DNA of 64,000 bases from Xanthobacter aminoxidans (GTDB lineage Bacteria > Pseudomonadota > Alphaproteobacteria > Rhizobiales > Xanthobacteraceae): the NCBI RefSeq assembly GCF_023571765.1, contig NZ_JAMJXC010000022.1, forward strand, positions 1-64,000, read 5' to 3'. The notes beneath the pieces are model-generated. The model was not told where the DNA came from. It worked only from the letters and a program-made list of their open reading frames with translations, and ran no database searches. Position 1 is the first letter of the stretch. Each line of letters opens with the position of its first letter. The translations under genes and the position numbers were made by a program. Positions 34,453-45,636 of the stretch are shown piece by piece.

Positions 34453-35469
34453 ATGCCGATGGCCGCCAAGAAGACTTCCCCCCGGACCGCCGTGCCGTCC
34501 GGCCCGGTACCCTTCACCAAGGATCAGGACCTCGAAGCCTATCGCGAGATGCTGCTCATCCGCCGCTTCGAGGAGAAGGCCGGCCAGATGTACGGCATGG
34601 GCCTCATCGGCGGCTTCTGCCACCTCTATATCGGCCAGGAAGCAGTCGTCGTCGGCATGCAGATGGCGATGAAACCGGGCGATCAGGTCATCACCGGCTA
34701 CCGTGACCACGGCCACATGCTGTCCACCGGCATGGATGCCAGGGGCGTCATGGCCGAGCTGACCGGCCGCCGCGGCGGCCTGTCCAAGGGCAAGGGCGGC
34801 TCGATGCACATGTTCAGCATCGAGAAGCAGTTCTTCGGTGGCCACGGCATCGTCGGCGCGCAGGTCTCGCTGGGTACCGGCCTCGCCTTCGCCGACCGCT
34901 ACCGGGAGAACGGCAACGTCTCCGTCACCTATTTCGGCGACGGCGCGGCCAACCAGGGCCAGGTCTACGAGAGCTTCAACATGGCCGAGCTGTGGAAGCT
35001 GCCGGTCGTGTACGTGATCGAGAACAACAAGTACGCCATGGGCACCGCGGTCTCCCGCGCCTCCGCCCAGCAGGACTTCTCCAAGCGCGGCACCTCCTTC
35101 AACATCCCCGGCGAGCAGGTGGATGGCATGGACGTGCAGGCGGTGAAGGCCGCCGGCGAACGGGCCCTCGCCTTCGCCCGTGAGGGCAACGGCCCCTACA
35201 TCCTCGAGATGCAGACCTACCGCTATCGCGGCCACTCCATGTCGGACCCGGCAAAGTACCGGTCCAAGGAGGAGGTGCAGAAGATGCGGACCGAGCACGA
35301 TCCCATCGAGCAGGTGAGGACCCGTCTCCTCGACGGCCACAAGGTGACCGAAGACGATCTCAAGAAGATCGATGCCGACGTCCGCGAGATCGTCAACGCG
35401 GCTGCCGACTTCGCCAGCAGCGATCCGGAGCCCGATGTCGCCGAGCTCTACACGGACATCCTGCGCTGA
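34453..35469 (+). CDS. pdhA: Pyruvate dehydrogenase E1 component, alpha subunit
   Basis: 338 residues. It decarboxylates pyruvate with thiamine diphosphate together with PdhB. The TPP-binding signature starts with GDGAANQGQVYESFNMA near residue 160 and ends at an Asn-rich IENNKYAMGT. ETDPxxx-type residues such as the RYRGHSMSDPAKYR loop near 250 are present. The two-gene (alpha/beta) form is typical of alphaproteobacteria. Confidence 0.96.
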   Translation: MPMAAKKTSPRTAVPSGPVPFTKDQDLEAYREMLLIRRFEEKAGQMYGMGLIGGFCHLYIGQEAVVVGMQMAMKPGDQVITGYRDHGHMLSTGMDARGVMAELTGRRGGLSKGKGGSMHMFSIEKQFFGGHGIVGAQVSLGTGLAFADRYRENGNVSVTYFGDGAANQGQVYESFNMAELWKLPVVYVIENNKYAMGTAVSRASAQQDFSKRGTSFNIPGEQVDGMDVQAVKAAGERALAFAREGNGPYILEMQTYRYRGHSMSDPAKYRSKEEVQKMRTEHDPIEQVRTRLLDGHKVTEDDLKKIDADVREIVNAAADFASSDPEPDVAELYTDILR

Positions 35470-35479
35470 GGCCCGGCTC

Positions 35480-35836
35480 GTGGCCGAACTCTTCCATGTG
35501 ATCGCCGGAGCGGCGCTGCTGGCCGCCATCGGCGCCTGGGTCGTCGCCGTGCGCGGCGGCCGCTCCGCCCTTGCCGCCGAGCGGGCGGCGGGGCGCCCCG
35601 TCGGCACCGGGAGCTACCTTCTGCTGGCGCTCTGGCCCTTCGCCGTCGGCCGCTCCGGCGCCGCCGAGGATGCGGACCGGGTGCGCTCCGGCAAGGCGGC
35701 CATCGCCTTCTTCGTTTCCGTGACCATCGCGATCGCGGCCATCTCCGCCTACACCAACCTCACCTTCAAGCGCGATCACGCGGCCCCGGCCGGCGCCACG
35801 CCGTCCGTCCCCGCTCCCGCGCCGAGCAAGAGCTGA
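35480..35836 (+). CDS. Small membrane protein inserted between pdhA and pdhB
   Basis: 118 residues from GTG 35480, with GAGG upstream. Two hydrophobic segments ([18 protein letters not shown] and [19 protein letters not shown]) flank a basic loop, and the tail is Ala/Pro-rich. It lies 10 bases after pdhA and 5 before pdhB and has strong alphaproteobacterial codon bias. Not recognised. Tight operon placement suggests a link to the pyruvate dehydrogenase complex or its membrane association. Confidence 0.65.
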   Translation: MAELFHVIAGAALLAAIGAWVVAVRGGRSALAAERAAGRPVGTGSYLLLALWPFAVGRSGAAEDADRVRSGKAAIAFFVSVTIAIAAISAYTNLTFKRDHAAPAGATPSVPAPAPSKS

Positions 35837-35841
35837 CAGCC

Positions 35842-37224
35842 ATGGCCATCGAAGTCCTCATGCCGGCCCTGTCTCCCACCATGGAGAAGGGCAACCTTAC
35901 CAAGTGGGTGAAAAAGGAAGGTGACACGGTCAAGTCCGGCGACGTGCTCGCCGAGATCGAGACCGACAAGGCCACCATGGAGGTGGAGGCCGTCGACGAG
36001 GGCATCCTCGGCAAGATCCTGGTGCCGGAAGGCGCGCAGGACGTGGCGGTGAATACGCCCATCGCCACCATCCTGGCCGAAGGCGAGGATGCGAGCGCCG
36101 CCCCCGCTCCCGCCGCCAAGGCCGCCGAGAGCGCGCCGTCCCCGGCCGCAGCTGCCGCTCCCGTCACTCCGGCGCCCTCCGCCGTCGCGGCTCCGCCGCA
36201 GGTAACTGTACAGCCCGATCCGGAAGTGCCGGCCGGCACCGAGTTCGTCACCCAGACGGTCCGCGAGGCCCTGCGTGATGCCATGGCCGAGGAGATGCGC
36301 CGCGACGGCGACGTCTTCGTCATGGGCGAGGAAGTGGCCGAGTATCAGGGTGCCTACAAGATTACCCAGGGCCTGCTGCAGGAATTCGGCGCCCGCCGCG
36401 TGATCGATACTCCGATCACCGAGCACGGCTTTGCTGGTGTCGGCGTCGGCGCGGCCATGGCGGGACTGAAGCCCATCGTGGAGTTCATGACCTTCAACTT
36501 CGCCATGCAGGCGATAGACCAGATCATCAACTCCGCCGCCAAGACGCTCTACATGTCCGGCGGTCAGGTCCACTGCTCCATCGTCTTCCGCGGCCCCAAC
36601 GGCGCCGCTGCCCGCGTCGCCGCCCAGCACAGCCAGGATTACACCGCCTGGTACTCCAACGTGCCCGGCCTGAAGGTCATCGCGCCCTATTCCGCCGCCG
36701 ATGCCAAGGGCCTGCTGAAGGCCGCCATCCGCGACCCCAACCCCATCATATTCCTCGAGAACGAGATCCTTTACGGCCACTCGTTCGAGGTGCCGAAGCT
36801 CGACGATTACGTCCTGCCCATCGGCAAGGCGCGGATCGCACGGTCGGGCAAGGATGTGACGATCGTCTCCTTCTCCATCGGCATGACCTATGCCCTCAAG
36901 GCGGCAGAGGAACTGGCGAAGCAGGGCATCGACGCCGAGGTCATCGACCTGCGCACCATCCGTCCCATGGACGTGGATGCCATCGTCGCCTCGGTGAAGA
37001 AGACCGGCCGCTGCGTCACGGTGGAAGAGGGCTGGCCGCAGTCCGGAATCGGCGCCGAGATCGCCGCCCAGCTCATGGACAAGGCCTTTGATTTCCTTGA
37101 CGCTCCGGTCCTGCGCGTCACCGGCAAGGACGTCCCGATGCCGTATGCCGCGAACCTCGAAAAGCTGGCGCTGCCGTCGGTTGCGGAGGTGATCGAGGCG
37201 GTCAAGGCGGTGACCTACAAATGA
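35842..37224 (+). CDS. pdhB: Pyruvate dehydrogenase E1 component, beta subunit with N-terminal lipoyl domain
   Basis: 460 residues. An N-terminal lipoyl domain (about 1-80) carries the lipoylated lysine in [11 protein letters not shown]. An Ala/Pro linker (about 85-130) follows, then the transketolase-type beta subunit with [29 protein letters not shown] and [16 protein letters not shown] lipoyl domain on E1-beta is characteristic of some alphaproteobacteria. It forms E1 with PdhA. Its stop overlaps the next start by four bases. Confidence 0.95.
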   Translation: MAIEVLMPALSPTMEKGNLTKWVKKEGDTVKSGDVLAEIETDKATMEVEAVDEGILGKILVPEGAQDVAVNTPIATILAEGEDASAAPAPAAKAAESAPSPAAAAAPVTPAPSAVAAPPQVTVQPDPEVPAGTEFVTQTVREALRDAMAEEMRRDGDVFVMGEEVAEYQGAYKITQGLLQEFGARRVIDTPITEHGFAGVGVGAAMAGLKPIVEFMTFNFAMQAIDQIINSAAKTLYMSGGQVHCSIVFRGPNGAAARVAAQHSQDYTAWYSNVPGLKVIAPYSAADAKGLLKAAIRDPNPIIFLENEILYGHSFEVPKLDDYVLPIGKARIARSGKDVTIVSFSIGMTYALKAAEELAKQGIDAEVIDLRTIRPMDVDAIVASVKKTGRCVTVEEGWPQSGIGAEIAAQLMDKAFDFLDAPVLRVTGKDVPMPYAANLEKLALPSVAEVIEAVKAVTYK

Positions 37225-37928
37225 CCGCCGGAAAGAGGTCGGAGACCGCTCCGACCACCTATTACGACCTCGATCACGTGGCGCGCCACGTGCAGCAGGG
37301 ACAGCACCGCGAAGTCATCGGCGGCCTCTGGGAAGAGGTCGGCCGGCTGCAGCGGGATTTCCTTGTGAAGCAGGGACTTAAGCCGCACCACCGGCTGGTG
37401 GACATCGGCTGCGGCAGCCTGCGCGGCGGGGTCAAGTTCGTCGCTTATCTCGATGCCGACCGGTATTACGGGATCGACCTCAGCGGCGACCTGCTGGAGG
37501 CCGGATACGCCCAGGAGATCGTCCCGGCCGGGCTCGATGCCAAGCTGCCGCGCGACCACCTGAGTGTGTCTGACAGCTTCGATATCGGTGGGTTCGGTGT
37601 GGAGTTTGACATGGGTATTGCCCAGTCAGTCTTCAGTCACCTGCCGATGCCGTATCTGGTCGACTGCCTCGCCCGGATCGCCCCCCATTTCGTGCCCGGA
37701 GGTATCTTCTTCGTGACCTGCTTCCTCGTGCCCGACGGCAAGTTCGGGCAGCAGGTGAAGCAGGGCAAGGGTGGGGTGGTGACGTTCCCGGACAAGGACC
37801 CGTACCACTATACCCAGGCACAGCTTTCCACGGCGCTCGCCGGCGATCCCAATTGGGAGATGAAGATCATCGGCGACTGGTCCCATCCCCGCCAGCAGCA
37901 GATGCTCGCCTTCGTCCGGCGTCGCTGA
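37221..37928 (+). CDS. SAM-dependent methyltransferase inside the pdh operon
   Basis: 235 residues, start overlapping the pdhB stop. Class I methyltransferase fold: motif I is [12 protein letters not shown] (about residue 62), [16 protein letters not shown] is the post-I acidic strand, and [11 protein letters not shown] is motif IV-like. The next segment is [13 protein letters not shown]. Protein methylation of a neighbour is possible but only inferred from position. It separates pdhB from pdhC by being translated between them; the gene has pdh-like codon usage but a stretch with more A/T near the middle. Confidence 0.8.
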   Translation: MTAGKRSETAPTTYYDLDHVARHVQQGQHREVIGGLWEEVGRLQRDFLVKQGLKPHHRLVDIGCGSLRGGVKFVAYLDADRYYGIDLSGDLLEAGYAQEIVPAGLDAKLPRDHLSVSDSFDIGGFGVEFDMGIAQSVFSHLPMPYLVDCLARIAPHFVPGGIFFVTCFLVPDGKFGQQVKQGKGGVVTFPDKDPYHYTQAQLSTALAGDPNWEMKIIGDWSHPRQQQMLAFVRRR

Positions 37929-37958
37929 GGGTTTTTGTCTTTTCGAAAGGCCAAGAAG

Positions 37959-39308
37959 ATGCCCATCGAAATCCTGATGCCGGCCCTGTCTCCCACCATG
38001 GAGAAGGGCAACCTCGCCAAGTGGCTCAAGAAGGAAGGCGACACGGTCAAGTCCGGCGACGTGCTGGCCGAGATCGAGACCGACAAGGCCACCATGGAAG
38101 TCGAGTCCATCGACGAGGGTGTGCTTGCCAAGATCCTGGTGCCGGAAGGCTCGCAGGACGTGCCGGTGAACCAGCTCATCGCCATCCTCGCCGGCGAGGG
38201 TGAGGACGTGGCGACCGCTGCCGCCGGCAAGGGCGCTGCCGCCCCGGCCCCCGCTCCTGCTGCTACTCCTGCCGCGAGCCCGGCTCCTGCGGCCGCGCCC
38301 GCTCCCGCCCCTGCGGCGGCTGCGTCTGCTCCGGCGTCGAACGGGCAGGGCGGTCGTGTGTTCGCCTCGCCGCTCGCCCGCCGGATCGCCAAGGACAAGG
38401 GCATCGACCTCGGCAGCCTGTCGGGCTCCGGCCCGCATGGCCGCATCGTCGCCCGCGACCTGGAAGCCGCCCAGCCCGGCGCGAAGCCGGCCGCGGCGCC
38501 TGCACCGGCTGCGGCGGCCCCTGCGGCTGCGGCTCCCGCGCCCAAGGCGACGGCTGCTCTCAGCGGTCCCACGGCGGATCAGGTGAAGGCCATGTTCGAG
38601 GCCGGCACCTACGAGGAAGTGCAGCTCGACGGCATGCGCAAGACCATCGCGCGTCGTCTGGTGGAGAGCGAGCAGCTCACCCCGCACTTCTACCTGACGG
38701 TGGATTGCGACCTCGACGACCTCATGGCCCTGCGCGAGCAGGTCAATGCCAATGCGTCGAAGGACAAGGACGGCAAGCCGTCCTACCGCGTCTCGGTCAA
38801 CGACTTCATCATCAAGGCGCTGGCGCTCGCGCTCCAGAAGGTGCCGGCGGCCAACGCCGTGTGGGCCGAAGACCGCATCCTGCGCATGAAGCACTCGGAC
38901 GTGGGCGTTGCGGTCGCCATCGATGGCGGCCTTTATGCCCCCATCGTGAAGAAGGCGGAGCAGAAGACCCTCTCCACCATCTCCAACGAGATGCGCGACC
39001 TCGCCGCGCGTGCCCGCACCAAGAAGCTGAAGCCGGAGGAATATTCCGGCGGCTCCACCTCCGTGTCGAACCTCGGCATGATGGGGATGCGCAACTTCAC
39101 CGCCATCATCAACGCGCCGCAGTCCTCCATCCTCGCGGTGGGTGCCTCGGAGCAGCGGGCCGTGGTGAAGGGCGGCGAGGTGAAGGTCGTCACCCAGATG
39201 ACCGTCACCATGACCTGCGATCACCGGGTGATGGACGGCGCGCTTGGCGCCGAACTCCTCAGCGCGTTCAAGGGCTTCATCGAGAAGCCCATGGCGATGC
39301 TGGTCTGA
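37959..39308 (+). CDS. pdhC: Pyruvate dehydrogenase E2: dihydrolipoamide acetyltransferase
   Basis: 449 residues from ATG 37959. Lipoyl domain (1-80; [11 protein letters not shown]), Ala/Pro linker (about 85-130), E3-binding domain ([20 protein letters not shown], about 130-165), second linker and acetyltransferase domain to the end. The catalytic HxxxDG is [10 protein letters not shown] near residue 420. It moves the acetyl group from the lipoyl arm to CoA and is the complex core. Its lipoyl segment is close to that of pdhB at DNA level. Confidence 0.95.
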   Translation: MPIEILMPALSPTMEKGNLAKWLKKEGDTVKSGDVLAEIETDKATMEVESIDEGVLAKILVPEGSQDVPVNQLIAILAGEGEDVATAAAGKGAAAPAPAPAATPAASPAPAAAPAPAPAAAASAPASNGQGGRVFASPLARRIAKDKGIDLGSLSGSGPHGRIVARDLEAAQPGAKPAAAPAPAAAAPAAAAPAPKATAALSGPTADQVKAMFEAGTYEEVQLDGMRKTIARRLVESEQLTPHFYLTVDCDLDDLMALREQVNANASKDKDGKPSYRVSVNDFIIKALALALQKVPAANAVWAEDRILRMKHSDVGVAVAIDGGLYAPIVKKAEQKTLSTISNEMRDLAARARTKKLKPEEYSGGSTSVSNLGMMGMRNFTAIINAPQSSILAVGASEQRAVVKGGEVKVVTQMTVTMTCDHRVMDGALGAELLSAFKGFIEKPMAMLV

Positions 39309-39455
39309 GGTCGCAGCTGACGCGACTTCGCCGGCGCGAGGCCTGCGCCTCCGCCGGCCGGACCGGGCTGCGGCAGATCAAATCCTGCCGCAGCGGAGCA
39401 GTGTAGCTGCGGGGCAGCGGCGCCTGGTGCCGTTCGACCCCAGAAAGGAACAACA

Positions 39456-39692
39456 ATGAGCCACACGCCCCACGAGCTCGCCGCCGACTTCCCGGAATAT
39501 GCCGAGAAGATCCAGGCGCTGAAGCTCTCCGACGCTCATTTCGCCAAGCTCCACGAGGCCTATCACGAGGTGAACCGTCAGGTGCACCGGGCCGAGACCG
39601 ACGTGGAGCCCACCGGCGACGAGGAGATGGAAGCCATGCGCCGCGAGCGCATGCGCCTCAAGGATGAGCTTTTCGCCATCCTGACCAAGTGA
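39456..39692 (+). CDS. DUF465/YdcH family small protein
   Basis: 78 residues. Helical and highly charged, with HELAADFPEYAEKIQALKLSD and a C-terminal RRERMRLKDELFAIL helix, matching the YdcH family. These small coiled-coil proteins occur throughout alphaproteobacteria; function unknown. It lies 148 bases after pdhC. Confidence 0.88.
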   Translation: MSHTPHELAADFPEYAEKIQALKLSDAHFAKLHEAYHEVNRQVHRAETDVEPTGDEEMEAMRRERMRLKDELFAILTK

Positions 39693-39734
39693 GGGGCTGA
39701 GGGGGCAGGGTTCCCGCCCCGGTGCAGCCTGACC

Positions 39735-39768
39735 CCTCTCCCGCTCGCGGGGGAGGGATCGAACGGGG
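39735..39768. repeat. Dispersed intergenic palindrome (CTCTCCC...GGGGAG type)
   Basis: Around 39735-39765 the sequence CCCCTCTCCCGCTCGCGGGGGAGGG forms a hairpin. The same motif recurs at 44170-44200 and 44260-44290. It belongs to the class of repeated intergenic elements common in Rhizobiales genomes. Confidence 0.55.
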
Positions 39769-39790
39769 AACGGAAGGACAAGCTCACCCG

Positions 39791-40418
39791 ATGAAGCTCT
39801 ATCTCGCCGGCCCGGAGGTGTTCCTCGACGATGCGCGCGAGATCGGCCGGCGCAAGGTGGAGTTGTGTGCCCGCCACGGGTTCACGGGCCTGTTTCCCCT
39901 CGATGGCGAGATCGCCCTCGATGCGGCGGGCGGGATTTCCGCCACCGCGATCTTCTCCGCCAATGTGAGCATGATGCGGACCGCCGATGCGGTGCTCGCC
40001 AACCTCACGCCCTTTCGCGGCATCAGTGCCGATCCCGGCACCGCCTTCGAGGTGGGTTTCGCCTTCGCCCTCGGCAAGCCGGTGGCGGCCTATTCCAATC
40101 ATCCCGGCGAGCTGAAGCACCGCGCCCGCGCCACCATCGGCGCCGCGCCGGAGGGGCCGGACAGCCTGATGGCGGATGGCCTCCATGTGGAGGACTTCGG
40201 CCATTTCGACAATCTCATGCTGGCCGAAGCGCTCCATGCCTCCTGCCTGCCGGTGATCCAGGCCGAAGCCCCGGCCGAGGATCCTTTCCGCGACCTTTCC
40301 CTGTTCGAGGAGGCGCTTTTGCGCCTCGCCGAAGCCCACGCCGGCGGCCGCCTCGGGACGCCCCGATCCCCATCACGACCAGAGCCCGCCGCAACAGCGC
40401 GCGGCGAGGAGACCTTCC

Positions 40419-40426
<8 letters not shown>
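39791..40426 (+). CDS. Nucleoside 2-deoxyribosyltransferase family protein
   Basis: 211 residues from ATG 39791. Family pattern: MKLYLAGPEVFLDD at the start, MMRTADAVLANLTPFRG near residue 60, and DPGTAFEVGFAFALGKPV near 78, where Glu is the expected nucleophile. It would transfer deoxyribose between bases or hydrolyse deoxynucleosides. The last 8 bases overlap lpdA, so it is coupled to the pdh cluster, an unusual neighbour for this function. Confidence 0.82.
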
Positions 40427-41834
<1,408 letters not shown>

Positions 41835-41925
41835 GGGCAGCAGCGGTACCGCTCGCCACGCGGAGCTGTTGGCGGCATGATCCAGACGCGCCCGCGCTTC
41901 TGCGGACGTGTCCAAGGGGGCCATC

Positions 41926-42204
41926 ATGGACCAGCAGACCTACGCGTTCCTGAGCCAGCCGGGTGTCGGCTTCTTCTCGCTCATCATCATCGGCATCATT
42001 GCCGGCTGGGTGGCGGAGCGGGTGACGGCCAGCAATCACGGCCTGCTGACGAACCTCCTCGTCGGCGTGGCCGGCGCCTTCATCGGCGACAAGCTGGCCG
42101 GCGTGCTCAACGTGCCGGTGCACGGCTTCTTCCGCACGCTGATTGCCGCCATCGGCGGCGCCATCATCCTGCTGTGGGTGTGGCGGGCGATCAGGTCGCG
42201 CTGA
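41926..42204 (+). CDS. GlsB/YeaQ/YmgE family stress-response membrane protein
   Basis: 92 residues from ATG 41926 behind AAGGGGG; a GTG at 41908 is possible. Three hydrophobic helices, with the family pattern [30 protein letters not shown] and [19 protein letters not shown]. The family of transglycosylase-associated proteins (Transgly_assoc) is small and of unknown biochemistry. It lies between lpdA and lipA. Confidence 0.9.
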   Translation: MDQQTYAFLSQPGVGFFSLIIIGIIAGWVAERVTASNHGLLTNLLVGVAGAFIGDKLAGVLNVPVHGFFRTLIAAIGGAIILLWVWRAIRSR

Positions 42205-42328
42205 CGAACGGCCCACGCCGGGGTATGCCGGCCCTGCGGCGGCCTCCCTTCCGGGGCGCCGCGCAGGATATTATGTTGCAGGATCGCAGGCGCCGTCATG
42301 GCGACCTGCCGGGTATGGAAGTTCGCAC

Positions 42329-43282
42329 ATGGTCACGGTGATCGACACGCGGGAACGGCCCCGCCATCCGGAGAAGGCGCATCGGCCGGAAACCGAGGTG
42401 CTGCGCAAGCCGGAGTGGATCCGGGTGAAGGCACCGGGCTCGGCCGGCTGGTCGAAGACCGCCGGCATCGTGAAGGAGCATGGCCTCGTCACCGTGTGCG
42501 AGGAGGCGGGCTGCCCCAACATCGGGGAGTGCTGGGAGAAGAAGCACGCCACCTTCATGATCATGGGCGACACCTGCACCCGCGCCTGCGCCTTCTGCAA
42601 CGTGCGCACCGGCCTGCCCGACGCCCTCGACCGCGACGAGCCGCAGAAGGTGGCGGATTCCATCGCCAAGCTCGGCCTCTCCCACGCCGTCATCACCTCC
42701 GTGGACCGGGACGACCTCGCCGACGGTGGCGCCGAGCATTTCGCCCGCACCATCGCCGCCATCCGCAAGGCGAGCCCGAAGACGACCATCGAGATCCTCA
42801 CCCCCGACTTCCTGCGCAAGGACGGGGCGCTGGAGGTGGTGGTCGCCGCGCGGCCGGACGTGTTCAACCACAATCTGGAGACGGTGCCCTCGCGCTATCT
42901 CTCGGTGCGGCCGGGCGCGCGCTATTTTCATTCCCTGCGCCTGCTGCAGAAGGTGAAGGAGCTGGACCCGTCCATCTTCACCAAGTCCGGCATCATGGTC
43001 GGCCTCGGTGAGGAGCGGCCCGAGGTGCTCCAGCTCATGGACGACCTGCGCTCGGCGGATGTGGATTTCATCACCATCGGCCAGTATCTCCAGCCCACCC
43101 GCAAGCACCACAAGGTGGAGCGCTTCGTGACGCCGGACGAGTTCAAGGCCTATGAGACGGTGGCCTACGCCAAGGGCTTCCTGATGGTCTCGGCGAGCCC
43201 GCTCACCCGCTCGTCCCACCACGCGGGCGACGATTTCGAGAAGCTGCGCGCCAACCGCGCGGCGCGGCTCGGACGGGCCTGA
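42329..43282 (+). CDS. lipA: Lipoyl synthase
   Basis: 317 residues from ATG 42329. Radical SAM enzyme that inserts two sulfurs into octanoyl groups on lipoyl domains. Both iron-sulfur clusters are ligated as expected: [12 protein letters not shown] (auxiliary cluster) and CTRACAFC (CxxxCxxC radical SAM cluster). It directly supplies the cofactor of pdhB and pdhC upstream. ratA follows after one base. Confidence 0.97.
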   Translation: MVTVIDTRERPRHPEKAHRPETEVLRKPEWIRVKAPGSAGWSKTAGIVKEHGLVTVCEEAGCPNIGECWEKKHATFMIMGDTCTRACAFCNVRTGLPDALDRDEPQKVADSIAKLGLSHAVITSVDRDDLADGGAEHFARTIAAIRKASPKTTIEILTPDFLRKDGALEVVVAARPDVFNHNLETVPSRYLSVRPGARYFHSLRLLQKVKELDPSIFTKSGIMVGLGEERPEVLQLMDDLRSADVDFITIGQYLQPTRKHHKVERFVTPDEFKAYETVAYAKGFLMVSASPLTRSSHHAGDDFEKLRANRAARLGRA

Positions 43283-43283
43283 C

Positions 43284-43742
43284 GTGCCTTCTTTCTCCAA
43301 CAGCCGGCGCGTCAGGCATTCCGCCGCAGACATGTTCGACCTGGTGGCGGACGTGGAGCACTACCCCGAGTTCGTGCCGCTCTGCCAGGCGCTCCGCGTG
43401 AAGCGGCGCACCAAGTCGGACGAGGGCGTGGAAATCCTCGTGGCGGACATGACGGTCGCCTACAAGCTGATCCGCGAGACCTTCACCTCGCGCGTGACGC
43501 TGGACCGGCCCCGCCTCGTCATCCACGTGGAATATCTCGACGGCCCCTTCAGCCGCCTCGACAACCGCTGGGAGTTCGTGCCCCAGGGCGACGGCGCGTG
43601 CGACGTGAAGTTCTTCATCTCCTACGAATTCCGCTCGCGCACGCTCGGCATGCTCATGGGCGCCATGTTCGACGCCGCCTTCCGCCGCTTCGCCGATGCC
43701 TTCGAGAAGCGGGCGGACGAGGTCTACAGGACGGTCGGGTAG
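43284..43742 (+). CDS. ratA: Polyketide cyclase/RatA-like SRPBCC protein
   Basis: 152 residues from GTG 43284. START/SRPBCC fold: FDLVADVEHYPEFVPLCQ near residue 18, then a RLDNRWEFVPQGDG segment and FFISYEFRSRTLGMLMG near the end. The family includes RatA, which blocks ribosome association in E. coli, and COQ10-like ubiquinone-binding proteins. The latter role fits better in alphaproteobacteria. It shares 19 bases with the convergent rhodanese gene. Confidence 0.85.
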   Translation: MPSFSNSRRVRHSAADMFDLVADVEHYPEFVPLCQALRVKRRTKSDEGVEILVADMTVAYKLIRETFTSRVTLDRPRLVIHVEYLDGPFSRLDNRWEFVPQGDGACDVKFFISYEFRSRTLGMLMGAMFDAAFRRFADAFEKRADEVYRTVG

Positions 43743-44137
43743 GCGGACGGCGCCTCCAACGGCGCGCCTGCCTCGCGCAACGCCTTGAAGCCGCCTTCCA
43801 CATGGGCGACCGGCTTCAGCCCCATGTCCTGCGCCGTTGCGGCCGAGAGCGCGGAGCGCCAGCCGCCGGCGCAGAAGAAGACGAACGCCCGGTCCTCGCC
43901 GAACACCGGCTTGAAATAGGGGCTTTCCGGGTCGATCCAGAATTCCAGCATGCCGCGCGGGCAATGGAAGGCGCCCGGCACGCGCCCCTCGCGCTCCAGC
44001 TCGCGCGGGTCGCGCAGGTCCACCAGCAGCGCGCCCTCGCCGGCGCGGCGCAGCGCCTCCTGCGGCGTCACCGTCTCGACCTTCGCATTCGCCTCGGCGA
44101 GGAGGGCCTTGTAGCCGCGGGTGATGGTCTGGGGCAT
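43724..44137 (-). CDS. Rhodanese-domain protein
   Basis: 137 residues. Single rhodanese domain: LVDLRDPRELEREGRVPGA near residue 40, with the active-site cysteine in FFCAGGWRSALSA (about 88). It would transfer sulfane sulfur. The N-terminal 20 residues are helical. No sulfur gene is next to it, other than lipA two genes away. Confidence 0.88.
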   Translation of the reverse strand: MPQTITRGYKALLAEANAKVETVTPQEALRRAGEGALLVDLRDPRELEREGRVPGAFHCPRGMLEFWIDPESPYFKPVFGEDRAFVFFCAGGWRSALSAATAQDMGLKPVAHVEGGFKALREAGAPLEAPSAYPTVL

Positions 44138-44164
44138 GGGCGTCCTCCGGCTAAGTCCCGCGCG

Positions 44165-44292
44165 GCGTGCTCCCCTCTCCCCTCGCGGGAGAGGGGCCGG
44201 GGGTGAGGGGGAGGGGGCTCATCGCCCCCTCTCATCCGGCGCGCGGCTTGCGCCGCGATCCACCTTCTCCCGCGAGGGGAGAAGGGAGCAGG
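44165..44292. repeat. Intergenic palindromic repeats (two copies)
   Basis: Two hairpins, CCCCTCTCCCCTCGCGGGAGAGGGG (44170-44195) and CTTCTCCCGCGAGGGGAGAAGG (44264-44286), flank the end of a GAGGGGG stretch. Related copy at 39735. No gene in this 159-base gap is supported. Confidence 0.6.
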
Positions 44293-44296
44293 CGGC

Positions 44297-45397
44297 CTAC
44301 AGCTCGCTGTAGCCGCCGTCCTTCCACTCATAGACCACGAAGTCGGGCTTGGTGATATCGCCCTTCTTGTCGAAGGAGAGCGGGCCGAGCACCGTCTGGA
44401 AGGTCATGCCGGTGTGGATCTGCGCGGCCACCTTCTGCGGATCGAGGGATTTCGCCGCCTCGGCCGCCTGCTTGATGACCTGCATGGCAGCATAGGAATA
44501 GAGCACGTAGCCCTCGGCATCGATGCCCTTCGCGGTCATGGCCGCCACGATGCCCTTGGCCGCCGGGTTCTTGCGCGGGTCCGGGCCGAAGGTCATCAGC
44601 GTGCCGGTGCCGCCGGTGCCGGCGATGGACCAGAATTCCTTGTCGGCCAGCGCGTCGCCGCCCATGAGCACGGTCTTCAGGCCCTGGTCGCGCATCTGGC
44701 GGACGATCAGCCCGGCCTCGGGGTGCAGGCCGCCGTAATAGATCACGTCGACGCCGGCCGCCTTCATCTTGGAGACGAGGGCCGAATAGTCCTTCTCGCC
44801 GGGGTTGATGCCCTCATACATCACTTCCTTCACGCCGGCCTTGTTGAGGGCCTTCTGCGTCTCGTCGGCGAGGCCTTTTCCGTAGGGCGACTTGTCGTGG
44901 ACGATGGCGATCTTGCCGCTCTTGAACTTCTCGGCGAGGAAGGCGCCCGCCACCGGCCCCTGCTGGTCGTCGCGGCCGGCAGTGCGGAACGTGTTCCACA
45001 GCTTGCGCTCGGTGTAGGCGGGATTGGTGGAGGCGGGGCTGATCTGCAGCACGCCGGCATCGGCGTAATCCGATGACGCGGCAATGGAGATGCCGGAATT
45101 GACGTGGCCGATGACGAAGGTCGCGCCGTCGGTGATGAGCTTGTTGGCCGCCGCCACGCCCTGCTCGGGCTTGCCGCCGTCGTCGGCCACCAGAAGCTCG
45201 ATCTTCTGCCCGTTGATGCCGCCGGCGGCGTTGATGTCGTTCACCGCCTGTTCGACGCCGGTCTTCATCTGTGCGCCGAAGGCGGCGATGGAGCCGGTGA
45301 GCGGCCCGGCGGCCGCGATCTTCACATCCGCCCGCGCGGCGGGCGCGAGGACGAGGCCGGCGCAGACGGCGAGCGCGGCGAAGGAAAGCCTGTTCAT
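44297..45397 (-). CDS. livK: Branched-chain amino acid ABC transporter substrate-binding protein (paralog 1)
   Basis: 366 residues. Signal peptide MNRLSFAALAVCAGLVLAP with cleavage near ARA-DV. Type I periplasmic binding protein with VKIAAAGPLTGSIAAFGAQM, LVADDGGKPEQGVAAANKL and the hinge region GYVLYSYAAMQVIKQAAEAA. It is a paralog of the next gene; most of the mature sequences align. It probably binds Leu/Ile/Val for the LivHMGF transporter downstream of it on the map. Terminators are absent between it and the flanking repeat. Confidence 0.92.
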   Translation of the reverse strand: MNRLSFAALAVCAGLVLAPAARADVKIAAAGPLTGSIAAFGAQMKTGVEQAVNDINAAGGINGQKIELLVADDGGKPEQGVAAANKLITDGATFVIGHVNSGISIAASSDYADAGVLQISPASTNPAYTERKLWNTFRTAGRDDQQGPVAGAFLAEKFKSGKIAIVHDKSPYGKGLADETQKALNKAGVKEVMYEGINPGEKDYSALVSKMKAAGVDVIYYGGLHPEAGLIVRQMRDQGLKTVLMGGDALADKEFWSIAGTGGTGTLMTFGPDPRKNPAAKGIVAAMTAKGIDAEGYVLYSYAAMQVIKQAAEAAKSLDPQKVAAQIHTGMTFQTVLGPLSFDKKGDITKPDFVVYEWKDGGYSEL

Positions 45398-45564
45398 CCC
45401 GATCCCCTCGAAATGAGTGTGAAAGTCTGGCGCGGGGCCGTTGATCCGGCCTTCGCACGCCGGGCTTCGGGCGCATGGGACGCGCCTTGCCCTTGTGGCA
45501 GCATGATTGCCAAAGCGGGGTCCGAAGACAAGCGCGCCACAGCACGGCGCGATGCCGAAGTTTG

Positions 45565-45603
45565 GCTTAAACGAAGAAGCCTGCGCCGGGGGGCGCAGGC
45601 TTC
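45565..45603 (-). terminator. Rho-independent terminator for the second binding-protein gene
   Basis: On the minus strand a 12-bp stem GAAGCCTGCGCC / GGCGCAGGCTTC with a short C-rich loop is followed by TTCGTTT. It lies 33 bases after the stop codon of the paralog 2 gene. Confidence 0.85.
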
Positions 45604-45636
45604 GGATTATTCACGCGTCGATTGAAGTACAGGGCA

